DNA from: a virus
Virus record (IMG/VR): IMGVR_UViG_3300042373_001362
Location: 62,001-126,000 of that record
Strand: one strand, 5' to 3'
DNA length: 64,000 nucleotides
Positions 1 through 10,000 of this stretch are shown piece by piece (position 1 is the first letter of the stretch; each line of letters begins with the position of its first letter). The position numbers and the translations under genes are program-made. Under the pieces are notes generated by a model. The model ran no database searches. It was given only the letters and a program-made list of their open reading frames with translations, and was not told the DNA's origin.

Positions 1-1
1 C

Positions 2-3000
2 CTCGAATCACCACGAGTGAAGATTTGGTCAGACTTTAGAAAGCCAAAGAAACTTCCAAACGGTGAATGGGAATACCCGAACGAGCAGGAGATGAGGCTT
101 TCCTATGTTGCTGTAACAAGAGCAGAGGAAGAACTTGACCTAGGTTCACTTAGTTGGATTCTTGACCACACAACAGAAGAGGACGGTATGCCGAATACTT
201 TCTCTTCTGGAAGAAGCAAGGCAAGAGGCAACAGAGGTGATGGCAAGGGAAGACAAAAACCATGGTCGGCAGAAGATAGGCAAAGATTTGCGGACAGGGA
301 CATTCTTCGTTCACAAACACGCCCAGGAAAGCGTCGTCCAGGTCCTTCAGCAAACGAATTCTCGTCTGGTGCTGAATTTGATTTCACTCCAGAAGAGCTC
401 AATAGGTGGCAAAAAGCTAGCGAACATGCCAGCGCGTATGGCGATTGGGAAAATCTTCCAGAAAACAGAAAAAACGGATATCTTCGTAAATTCAACGGAG
501 ATGAAAATCTTGCTCGCGAGCAATTTAACGTGGAAAGAGATTTGGCAGACTTTGCTGCAGATGCACAATTTGACAAAACAGATTCACGATTCTCTTCTGG
601 AGGCCGCTTCGCAACACCACTGGATGCACCAGAGGGCTGGGAAATGCCAGAAATTGGTGATGACGGCGAAATAAAGAATGGACCGCTTAAGGGTTACTAT
701 GTTCGTGGCTTCGGGGACGATTACGTACGAGGAAGAAAATACGTAAGCTATCGTGGTGCAGACTACAGTAGTACTGATGAGCACAAAAATAACTTAGTTG
801 ATTGGGGTGATTACGAAGCGGGATACACCCTCGACAGAAACATAGGCTCTGACGAGGACATTAGGAGCATTTCTGACTCTTCCGAGCAAGAAGAAATGGC
901 GCAGTATGGCGACGAAGGTTTGTACTATGGCAATAGTTCACGCGGGCGATACGACCCTCAAAATGATTATGAAACTCCAGTAACCGACGACTCCCATTCA
1001 CCAGAAAACGGTGCAGACCACATCGGTAAAGCCGTATCCGTAACGGATGAAAATGGAAACAAATTCTACGGTGTAGTTGTTAGAGGTTGGGAACCGGAAT
1101 ACGAAGAAGACTTAGATGTTGATGAGGATGGGTGGGCAACCCCGAGCATGAACATACAAGACGGTGGCATGGTAGTTCTCGCTACTCATGATGCTGACGG
1201 CAAAAAACTTGATAAACCAGTAGTTGTTGAGGCAAGTTTTGGTCTTGAAAATGAATACGCCCTCGTATCAAATGTTGAGAGAGGTGGAGACGACTACGAA
1301 GGGCCAAAGGTCAATGTATCAAAAGGCCGTGTAAGTGAAGAAACCCTTGACGAAGCCAAAAAGCTTTATGAAGAACTGGACCCATATAGAAATGGTAAAG
1401 CCGAGGAGTTCAGGCGTCAAGGAGCCTTGATAGATAGAGCATGGAGAATGCCGGGAGGCGAAAAAGAGCGCAGGGAAAAAGCTGCCGAAGAAGCTTACAG
1501 AAGAAGCCCTGAAGGAATACAAGAGCAAAGAGAAAAGCTAGAAGCATCCATATCGGCTATAGAAGACAAGATAAGAAGCGCGGAGTCTTCTCGTGAATCT
1601 CTCATGGAGAGGCTGAACGATGTTTCTGAAAGTGGAGACAATGTCCTTGCTTCAAAAATGGAAGAAATATTAAGAGACAGAGAGGGAGCGGTACGACTCC
1701 TCCAAGAAAGACTTGAAGAAGCAAAAGCTGAACTAGATGCTTTTAATGGCGAAGGAAACAGGCTTTCTTCTGGAAGATTTGCGCCTGATGGACAATCGGG
1801 TTCAAGGCTTCAAAGAAGACTTTCTTCTGGCGATGTTTTTGGCCCACCACCAGGACAGTCGGCAAGGTATGACCGCAAGAAGCAAGTCGAGGCAACGATG
1901 GGTGCATTCCATTCTGACCCAGGCAAGGCTGTTGTGTCGAGCGACACCGAAGGCTTATTGGGTAAAATCCCTTCCGGTAAGAACTCCCATATCCTTAACG
2001 CCGAAGCAGCTAAGAGAATAATTGCAGACCCAGATACAGAGTATTCAGCAGATACCGGATGGCCGGTAGATGCAGGAAGACTTCTTGATTTCATCGAAAT
2101 TGAGAATCCTCTTGGTGGACGTCCAAGCACTCTTCGTGATAAAGACGACGCACAGCTTATTGCAAGGGTTTTGGGTATACCAGTATCGGATGCTCAGGAC
2201 ATGCTTGACGGAAAGCCTGTATACATTGCCAGCTCAACTGCGGCTGACATGTTTGACAACCTTTCAAGAAGCAGAGAGTACACAGCAAGCGTTGGTGGAT
2301 TAAACGACGTAGCGAGAGTTTGGGGATTTGATGGCGCTCCAAAGTGGGTGCGTCATAGCGATATTGCTACTCCAGAATTTGACCTCGACGAAAACGACAG
2401 AGTTAACTGGTCGCAGGTTAAGTGGGATGGACTTTCGAGGGCTGACTTTGATGCAGCAGTAAGAAGAGGGAATAACCCACCAGAACCCGTATACACATCA
2501 CCTGTTGAGTTTTTCAATAGTGATGCAATCGCCAGTAACCCCAAGTGGGACGCTCGTGGTGGCTCATTCAGAAACCCAACTGTGGATGCTGAGTTCACTG
2601 CAACACCAAAGAAGGTTGCTAGAGCTGAACAGCTGGAGCCAGAAAGATTTGTTTCTCAGGCAAGAGCCGGAGAAAGGGTTGCACGCGCTGACAAAGATTT
2701 CATGGATGAATGGACCAACGGAAGTCATGGAATTGGTGCAGCGCAGCTTATGCAAATGCTTGGATTGGAAAGAGATTCAGAAGGCGACCGCATAAGCAGC
2801 CAAGACGTAAGAAAGCTTCTTGATGAAATAAACAAGATTAAAGAAGAAGCTGGAAGCGGACTTGTTCCTGCTGCAAAGAGGGAAGACGGAAAATTTAAAG
2901 AATCACTTGAGCTGGACACAAAGAAGTCTCCAATCAATGATGAAATAATGCACGCCCTCATTGTTTCTGGAAGATTCAAGAACATGAAAGAAGCGGTTGC

Positions 3001-5374
3001 TTCTCTTGGTGACCCAAGACTTGATTCTCTTGCTGCAGAATATGACTCCCGCATGCTTGTAGATGCAGCATTTATAAGAATCAAAGACCATTTAAACAAG
3101 GTTGGAGCAGCAGACCAAAAGAAGATTCTTTCTAAGGTAATCACTGCCACCCTTGGTCGCAAGACAACACTTGAATCTCGCGTACAGGAAGGCAGAGCAT
3201 CAATCAAGGGTGTAATGAATTCAGACGCAATGATTGGCGATGAAAAGCTTTCCGAAGTAATTGGCATGGTCAACGAGGTTCTTGATGCAAGGGGTCTTGA
3301 GACAATCGACAAGGATGCATTGTTCCCAAGGGACGAGGCAGGCGGATTTGTGAACAACTTGAGTGCTTCGGCTCCAGGCGCAACGAGGCTTGCTTCTGGT
3401 CAGAGGTTTGTAGCCAGAACCGCATCAAGCAGAAGAGCTGATGCCGGAATGGATGCTGCAGCAAGAAGAGCAACAGATAGGCCAACGTTCTCAAGCGGTG
3501 CAAAGCCAGCATTTAGGGACCCAGACGGAAAACTGAACGCCACAAACATGAGAGATGCTGCATCCGAAGCAACAATTCCAGAAGGAACAATGATAAGAAA
3601 AACTCCTGGCCAAAATATAGAAGACTTTGAAAAAGCAGTTAAGACGAGGGCCGAAATAGCAGAAACCCTAAACATAGATACTTCAGCAATAAATGGCTTT
3701 ACTGTCTACGACGTTATAGACGAGCTTAAAAAGGCAGGAATACCTGAAGATACCGCAGAAGACCTTGTCGATAAGCTTGTAGAACTAGATTTCTATATTG
3801 ATGCAATCGAGGAGAGATTCTCTGAAGCCAGAGAAATCATGGATGAAGCTATTGAAGAAGCTGAAGATGCTATGGACAAGATTGCGAAGCTAAGAAAAGA
3901 GCGTGCCGACATTATTAATAGGTACGGCGAAGAAGATGGACAGCCACTGCTTGAGGTTGTTGATGAAAAAATTAGCAGAGCGACAAAAAAGCTTGACGAT
4001 GCCTACCAAAGAGGTATCGGCAATGAGGATGCAAGAATGGGAACTCTCTATTCTCAGGTTGACGAAATTCTGAGCAATAATCGTGGATGGAGAGAGTATT
4101 CGCCATCCCCATGGGGAGATAGTACAAATCAGAACCTTGCTGCTCTTGAATTAGCAATTGCAAAAGCTGGCGGAGTAAAGAAAGCCGTACCAGTTACGGG
4201 AATAGATTTCGGAGTTCCAGAAGGCACAAGGCTTTCTTCAGGAAAAGCAGAAGAGTATTACCAAAACCTCACAAGCCACTTGATAAACATGATTGAAAAA
4301 TCACAAAAAGAAGGCGGTAAGTGGGAAGCACCATGGCATAAGGCTGGAAACCTTCCAAGAAATGCTTCTACAAAGAATATGTATTCGGGTGGAAACATCT
4401 TTGCTCTTATGCTTGCAGCCGAAGAAAAGGGCTTCACAACCTCTCACTGGGGTGGATTCCAGCAGTGGAAGAAGCTTGGAGGAAGCGTAAAGAAGGGTGA
4501 AAAGGCAACCATCATCCTCATGCCAAAGCAGATGTTTGGTGAGGAAATCGACCCAGACACAGGGCAGAAGGTTAGAAAGTCAAAGGGCGTATATTTTACG
4601 ACCGCACATGTTTTCAACCTTGACCAAGTTGAGGGAATTGACCGCGATGAGTTCTTGAAGCTGCCGACAGATGCTCTGACACCAGAGCAGAGAGTCACAA
4701 AGCTTGAAGACGCAATCAAGGAAGTTGGTGCAACAATCAAGACCGGAGATGGAAGTAGGGCCTACTACTCTCCGCGTGAAGACCATGTTGTGATGCCTCC
4801 ATTCGAACTGTTCAAGTCCCCAGAGGGATACTACGGAACACTCGCCCATGAGCTTGTTCACTGGACAGGGCATTCGTCAAGACTTGACAGAAAGAACATG
4901 AACCAGTTTGGTTCTCCTGACTATGCAAGAGAAGAGCTTATTGCTGAATTTGGCTCAGCTTTCCTGTTGGCAATGTTTGGTCTTTCTGCAGAACCAAGAG
5001 AAGACCATGCCCATTACTTGGCAAACTGGTTGCAGGTTCTTCGCGATGAGCCAAATGCTCTACAGGAAGCAGCAACGAAAGCTCAAGAAGCATCAAAAAT
5101 GCTTATCGACAAGATGAAGGCAGTTCTGGAAGAGATGGGCGAAACCGCATCTACTGCTGAGTCGACGGTAGAAGAAAAGAATGCAAATATTTTTACAGAC
5201 CCGCTTTACGGAATAAAGAATGGACTTGTTGAGTGGAGCAAAAACATTGAGAACGCTCCATATTTCATCAAATCCTTGACAGACCCTGATGAGAAATACG
5301 GAAATGTAAATAGAAGATGGGAAAGAATTGCGGAAGCAGCGCTATTCCTGAACGGAATAAACAACAAAATCTAG
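2..5374 (+). CDS. Giant polyvalent protein A (5'-truncated): UvrD-type helicase end, ArdC-like domain, metallopeptidase
   Basis: The frame is open to the left edge; the first in-frame start is a GTG at 17, but the gene very likely begins outside the window. Numbering residues from that GTG, residues 27-50 match motif VI of UvrD-type helicases (RLSYVAVTRAEEEL). Residues 1410-1560 resemble the N-terminal domain of ArdC antirestriction proteins, followed by a zinc metallopeptidase with HELVH at 1611-1615 and a downstream EELIAEFGSAF ligand helix. In between are unrecognised, mostly helical segments, with coiled coil around 440-580. Eight tags of the form (F/L)(S/A)SG divide the chain, at residues 62, 115, 192, 583, 602, 1125, 1158 and 1406. 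ArdC proteins protect incoming DNA from restriction. The place ahead of the capsid gene fits a protein carried in the virion and injected with DNA (inference). Confidence 0.75.
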   Translation, partial: LESPRVKIWSDFRKPKKLPNGEWEYPNEQEMRLSYVAVTRAEEELDLGSLSWILDHTTEEDGMPNTFSSGRSKARGNRGDGKGRQKPWSAEDRQRFADRDILRSQTRPGKRRPGPSANEFSSGAEFDFTPEELNRWQKASEHASAYGDWENLPENRKNGYLRKFNGDENLAREQFNVERDLADFAADAQFDKTDSRFSSGGRFATPLDAPEGWEMPEIGDDGEIKNGPLKGYYVRGFGDDYVRGRKYVSYRGADYSSTDEHKNNLVDWGDYEAGYTLDRNIGSDEDIRSISDSSEQEEMAQYGDEGLYYGNSSRGRYDPQNDYETPVTDDSHSPENGADHIGKAVSVTDENGNKFYGVVVRGWEPEYEEDLDVDEDGWATPSMNIQDGGMVVLATHDADGKKLDKPVVVEASFGLENEYALVSNVERGGDDYEGPKVNVSKGRVSEETLDEAKKLYEELDPYRNGKAEEFRRQGALIDRAWRMPGGEKERREKAAEEAYRRSPEGIQEQREKLEASISAIEDKIRSAESSRESLMERLNDVSESGDNVLASKMEEILRDREGAVRLLQERLEEAKAELDAFNGEGNRLSSGRFAPDGQSGSRLQRRLSSGDVFGPPPGQSARYDRKKQVEATMGAFHSDPGKAVVSSDTEGLLGKIPSGKNSHILNAEAAKRIIADPDTEYSADTGWPVDAGRLLDFIEIENPLGGRPSTLRDKDDAQLIARVLGIPVSDAQDMLDGKPVYIASSTAADMFDNLSRSREYTASVGGLNDVARVWGFDGAPKWVRHSDIATPEFDLDENDRVNWSQVKWDGLSRADFDAAVRRGNNPPEPVYTSPVEFFNSDAIASNPKWDARGGSFRNPTVDAEFTATPKKVARAEQLEPERFVSQARAGERVARADKDFMDEWTNGSHGIGAAQLMQMLGLERDSEGDRISSQDVRKLLDEINKIKEEAGSGLVPAAKREDGKFKESLELDTKKSPINDEIMHALIVSGRFKNMKEAVASLGDPRLDSLAAEYDSRMLVDAAFIRIKDHLNKVGAADQKKILSKVITATLGRKTTLESRVQEGRASIKGVMNSDAMIGDEKLSEVIGMVNEVLDARGLETIDKDALFPRDEAGGFVNNLSASAPGATRLASGQRFVARTASSRRADAGMDAAARRATDRPTFSSGAKPAFRDPDGKLNATNMRDAASEATIPEGTMIRKTPGQNIEDFEKAVKTRAEIAETLNIDTSAINGFTVYDVIDELKKAGIPEDTAEDLVDKLVELDFYIDAIEERFSEAREIMDEAIEEAEDAMDKIAKLRKERADIINRYGEEDGQPLLEVVDEKISRATKKLDDAYQRGIGNEDARMGTLYSQVDEILSNNRGWREYSPSPWGDSTNQNLAALELAIAKAGGVKKAVPVTGIDFGVPEGTRLSSGKAEEYYQNLTSHLINMIEKSQKEGGKWEAPWHKAGNLPRNASTKNMYSGGNIFALMLAAEEKGFTTSHWGGFQQWKKLGGSVKKGEKATIILMPKQMFGEEIDPDTGQKVRKSKGVYFTTAHVFNLDQVEGIDRDEFLKLPTDALTPEQRVTKLEDAIKEVGATIKTGDGSRAYYSPREDHVVMPPFELFKSPEGYYGTLAHELVHWTGHSSRLDRKNMNQFGSPDYAREELIAEFGSAFLLAMFGLSAEPREDHAHYLANWLQVLRDEPNALQEAATKAQEASKMLIDKMKAVLEEMGETASTAESTVEEKNANIFTDPLYGIKNGLVEWSKNIENAPYFIKSLTDPDEKYGNVNRRWERIAEAALFLNGINNKI

Positions 5375-5404
5375 GAATAGTAATCAGTACATACACCGCA
5401 ATAC

Positions 5405-5433
5405 TTACTCGAATGATACGTTTAGAGTATAAT
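5405..5433 (+). promoter_or_regulatory. Sigma-70-like promoter for the scaffold-like gene
   Basis: TTACTC at 5405-5410, a 17-base spacer, then a perfect TATAAT at 5428-5433, in the 91-base gap after the first giant gene. AGGAG at 5452-5456 is the ribosome binding site for the ATG at 5466. Confidence 0.6.
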
Positions 5434-5465
5434 TTACGGTACTTACCAATTAGGAGTCATCTTTT

Positions 5466-7016
5466 ATGAACGATGAAATGAACATGAGCCTCAGCGTCAC
5501 AGGAGATGGCGAAGTTCTGAAGTGCGCAAAAATGGGCGCTGACGTCTCTGGCTGCGGGTACACGCCTGGTTCAAAGCTTTGTGCCAAATGTGGTGCGATG
5601 CCAACTCAGGTAAAAATCGTTCCCGTTGACGAACCAGAAGACGAGATGGAAGACGAGATGGAAGACGACGACCGTGCAATGCCTGCTCCAAGAATGGGCA
5701 ACAAGCCTGCGCCAGTCGCCATGGAAGACGCTGGCATGGAGCCAGAAGAGCTTGAAGTCGAAGACGAAGAAGACGAAGAGTCCATGGATGAAGAAAAAAC
5801 AGCTTATTACAAGAAGTATGGCTATGACCGCTACGTCAAGAAGTATGGCAAGAAGCCATGGATGATGGACGGAGAAGGTCCTGACGAAGAAGAGGATATG
5901 AGTGACGAAGAAAAGGCTCTCCTCTGGGCTCTCAACAAGAAGCGCAAGGCTCGTGGTCTGACGGCAACCCAAAACGGCATGGACGTAAAGGGTATGGGCG
6001 AAGAGTATTACGAAGAAGAAGACGAAGAAGACGAAGAAGAAATGTCTGAGGACATGCCAGAAGACGACGAAGTCGAAAAAATGGCAATGCTCGAAAGAAT
6101 GCGCAAGAAGCGCATTAAGTCACTGGGCATCACACCAGAGGCTGTAGGTCCTCGCGGCTATCTTTGCGCCATCGAAAGAAAGGCATACCCAGGTGGAGCG
6201 TCTGTTTGTGACGACTGCCCAGGCGGATGTGTTTCAGAAAAGGGACTTCCTGGCTTGCTTCATGTCGAAGGTCTTGCTGAGCAGATGTTTAAGGGAACAG
6301 TTCTTGACTCCGGATACTCAGCAAAAGCAGACATGTACGTCATTGATATCCAAACAAAAACTGGCGCAGTAAACGAAGTCTTCGTTGACGGAACAACTGC
6401 AGAGGTCATGGGTTTCCACAGGCTTGACAACTCCGTATTTGAGCAGAAGTCGGCACAAGACAGCATGCAGATGATTCAGTTCTATGAAGCAGCAGACATT
6501 GCTGTTAAGTCAATTGACGGCCACGTAATTGGTGTTGAGCCAGATTCTTTTGAAGGAATCGATGCATACGCAGTAGAAATTGATGGCTTCGACGGTAAGT
6601 CATATGACGTCTTTGTTTCTCTTGATGGCGAAGTTCTGGGCTACGATAAGTACGAGATGGACGAAGCAGAAGAGATTGAAGCAGAAGCTGCAGAAATTGC
6701 TCTGAAGCGTGCGTTCACTGAAGACCAGCGCACATCGATGGCTAAGGAAGGAACAGCAATGCCAGATGGTTCGTTCCCAATCAAGAACGAATCAGACTTG
6801 CGTAATGCAATCCAGGCCTACGGTCGTGCAAAGGACAAAGAAGCCGCAAAGCGCCACATCATGAAGCGTGCGAAAGAAATGGGCAAAGAGAACCTGATTC
6901 CTTCAAACTGGGTAATGGGTGGCGGAACCGAAAAGAAGAGTGACGTTGTTGACGCAAGTTTGATGGCTTCTCTTATCGAATTCGAGCTTCTTCAAGCCGA
7001 AACAGAAATCAACTAG
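5466..7016 (+). CDS. Scaffold-like acidic head protein with PepSY-like repeats and DUF6582-like C-terminus
   Basis: 516 residues. The N-terminus has a cysteine cluster (KLCAKCGAMP) that could bind zinc. Residues about 50-210 are extremely acidic and methionine-rich. The middle holds two PepSY-like repeats: one from about 275, and one from about 335 running from EAADIAVKSIDG to GEVLGYDKYE. Residues about 432-480 match a C-terminal domain common in actinophage head proteins (MPDGSFPIKN, LRNAIQAYGRAKDKEAAKRH), which I recall as DUF6582. The position between presumed portal and capsid genes and the acidic charge suggest a scaffold or a capsid-maturation partner. No protease active site is evident. 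It has its own promoter and ribosome binding site. Confidence 0.6.
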   Translation: MNDEMNMSLSVTGDGEVLKCAKMGADVSGCGYTPGSKLCAKCGAMPTQVKIVPVDEPEDEMEDEMEDDDRAMPAPRMGNKPAPVAMEDAGMEPEELEVEDEEDEESMDEEKTAYYKKYGYDRYVKKYGKKPWMMDGEGPDEEEDMSDEEKALLWALNKKRKARGLTATQNGMDVKGMGEEYYEEEDEEDEEEMSEDMPEDDEVEKMAMLERMRKKRIKSLGITPEAVGPRGYLCAIERKAYPGGASVCDDCPGGCVSEKGLPGLLHVEGLAEQMFKGTVLDSGYSAKADMYVIDIQTKTGAVNEVFVDGTTAEVMGFHRLDNSVFEQKSAQDSMQMIQFYEAADIAVKSIDGHVIGVEPDSFEGIDAYAVEIDGFDGKSYDVFVSLDGEVLGYDKYEMDEAEEIEAEAAEIALKRAFTEDQRTSMAKEGTAMPDGSFPIKNESDLRNAIQAYGRAKDKEAAKRHIMKRAKEMGKENLIPSNWVMGGGTEKKSDVVDASLMASLIEFELLQAETEIN

Positions 7017-7033
7017 AGCAAGGACTACCCGAC

Positions 7034-10000
7034 ATGACGGGTACGTTTAAAACGAAAACAAGATTTTATACCTCTTCGCAATTTGTGACCCCTATTTCAG
7101 GGCGCAAGCATTTCGTTGACTCCGCTATTGATTTCAGGCGAGGCCTTATTGAGAACTCATCAATGGCCGTTCTTAATGCCGATATCGCTGTTAAGGCTGC
7201 AATGGGAGCAGGGCTCTCTTCGTCTTCTGCTTCTGTCGGTCAAAAAGCACAGGGCGGCACATCTCCCGATTCTGACGGCAAAAAGCGCGTCAACAAAGGT
7301 GGCGTTCCTGGAATGGAAGAAGACGCCAACGGCTATAGGTACATGCCTGAAGCAACATGGGGTCCAGATAAGGTCCTAAATCTTTTTCCATCTCAAGAGA
7401 ATAGACAGTCAACAGACAGAACTCCAAACTTTGGATTCATCGACAAGGGTCCAGTCATCACTCCAGAACAATACGTTCAAAAAATGGAGAACGAACCACG
7501 AATCAGGATGTCCAAATACAAAATCAACTCTAGAACTGGTGAGCCTATAGAGGACACTGAAGTTGAATTTGACCGAATGAGATTCGGAAAAACTTTTGAT
7601 ATCAATCCAGATGTATCTGATGAAATATCTGAATCAGTTTCAGAAGAAATACAGGAAAAAAGTTTAGGAAGAAGTCTTAAAGAAAGAATGCCCGGCGGAA
7701 GCCTTATCGGAAGAGCTGCTGCTCGATTTGGCGTAATTATGGATGAACTTGGGAAGATGAGATGTCCTCCAGGAACTCCAGCCGCAAACCAATTTACCGA
7801 CATGACGGGTTCAAACTGTTTTGGCACATCGCCAGGAACGTTGATATCCGAAGCAATAAACCTTGCTCAAAACCTTGTTCCAGAAGACGATTCAAGACGT
7901 TCCTCTCGCCTCACAAGAGGCATTGTGAATCTTATGTTCGACTTAGAAAACGGTTTGTTTGGCAACAACGTCTGGTATCACGCAGACGGAACAAGAATGA
8001 AGCACGGCGAGTGGCGCAAGTTTCGCGAAGCTGGTGGTGTAGCAAAAAATGAACGCTGGATGGTCAATGGTGTTGAGAGAGTACTTGCCGAATTGGACTC
8101 TCAAGATGCACGAATGGAAGACCTTTATAGCAAGCTTGGCATAGACGTAAGCGATGTCAGAAAAGCAACAAACGAAGATGTATTTGAAGCTTTTCAAAAA
8201 CTCAAAGATTCAGGTGTAATTAGAGCTCAGCTTAGGGGTAGGCCATCGGCGGCTCAAGTTGAGGCGATGATGACTGCTCGCTTGCAAAACATGGACGCCC
8301 ACTGGATAGCAAGAAGCGCTGAAGAAAGAAAAATACTACTTGATATCGAGGTTAAGCGGTATAGGGAGCTAGAGAGAGCCCACATGGAGGCTTTTCTAGA
8401 TGAGGTTATTAAAAACCCAGAGCACATGAAAACTATCGGTGACGTCACTTTTAACCCAGCCGGAAGAGACCGCGCATCGTTTGGGATATCTAGGATAGGC
8501 CCAGATGGCAAGCCAGTTGGCTCTATAAATATAGACATACCGATGTCGCTCAAGTTTCAGGACTCAATGTTGCCAAATCTTTCTCCAGATGAGAGGCTAC
8601 GCATTTGGGCCGAAGGTGGACAGTCTGAAGTTTTGAGAGCAATGGCTGTTAAAGATTTCCTTGTTAATTCTAACTCTCATGCTGGACAGATGATAGCGAT
8701 GGTTGATGGTGGTCGTGGCCTTGGTCGACACGACATGAAACACGAAATAGCCCACTCAATCCAAGCCGTTGCGATATTCAACCATATGAAGAGAGAGCTA
8801 GACGCACGTGGCTCGCTCGTTATAGACAATGGAGAAAACAAAGCGCCCACCGTAATAACGGACGTAAGTCAACTTAACTCTGACATGCTTATGGCGTTGA
8901 TGGCTAGAGAAAACTTTATGGGCATTGACCTCAACTCACTAAAAGACCTCAGGTCTAGAGGTGACGTTGTTGCTTTTCTCGCTGGAAAATATATTGACGA
9001 AGTGCAGGCTCAATACGGAGGCATGAGAAGAGCGGCAGAAATAGGTGCAGAATTATGGTCACTCCGCAGTTCTGGTTTAATTTATGGCGATGACGTTGAT
9101 GCGGCTCTTGAATATATGGATGATGTTGCTTCTGGGGCGATTACAATTGATAGGACAGTTTCGGACGAAATTTTAAACAGAAGAGTTTATGAAGAATACC
9201 TCGATGGCTCCCGAAGGATACGCGAAGCCAGGGAGGAATCCGAGAGGCTCGCTGAAGAGGCTGAAGACGGGGAGTTTTTTGACGCGGAAGGAAGGGCGTC
9301 TGCCGAAAGGCTTTCTGCTGCCAGAGAAGCATACGCAGCAGAAAAACGCGCAGAAGTAAAAGAAGTAAAAGAAGCAGCAAAAACAATGTCTGAAGAAGAC
9401 ATGATTGACTTCCTCGCCGATGCGACAGAATCTTCTGATGTTCTGACAGAAATGCTTGATTCAGTAGAAGAAGCAGGTGAGGAACCTGACTGGATGTCTG
9501 TCATGGACAGAGACACTCTAGATGCAATGTCAAAAGCGGTTGTTGATGAATGGGTAAAAAGGTTTACCGTAAGAAGAAGCCCTGAGGCTATGGAAAAGCT
9601 TCAGAAAATGATTGACGACAAGCGTGAATCAAAAGGAACACTTTCTCCAGAAAAGGTTGAAGAGCGAAGATTTAGACAGTTCATGGAAGGTGCTGCTGAG
9701 CGGGCACAAGAAATGGGCCTAGAAGACCTTGTTCAGGCATACTCTGACTGGGAAGAGCTCGCTACTGGAGAAGGCGTTGATGGCGTCGACAGGGCACGCA
9801 GAAAAGAAATGCGTGATATGTACAGGGACGAGTACATAAAGAGAAGAACAGAAGGTCCTGACTCTGTTTCCAAAGAAGACGCACGCAAAGAATTCAACTC
9901 AAAGTTTAAGACACTTCGCAAGCCAAAGACAACGGCTGCTCGCGAAAGAGAAAAAAGAGCAAATCCGAAGAAGTTTAAAACTCATAACGGTAAAGATGGA

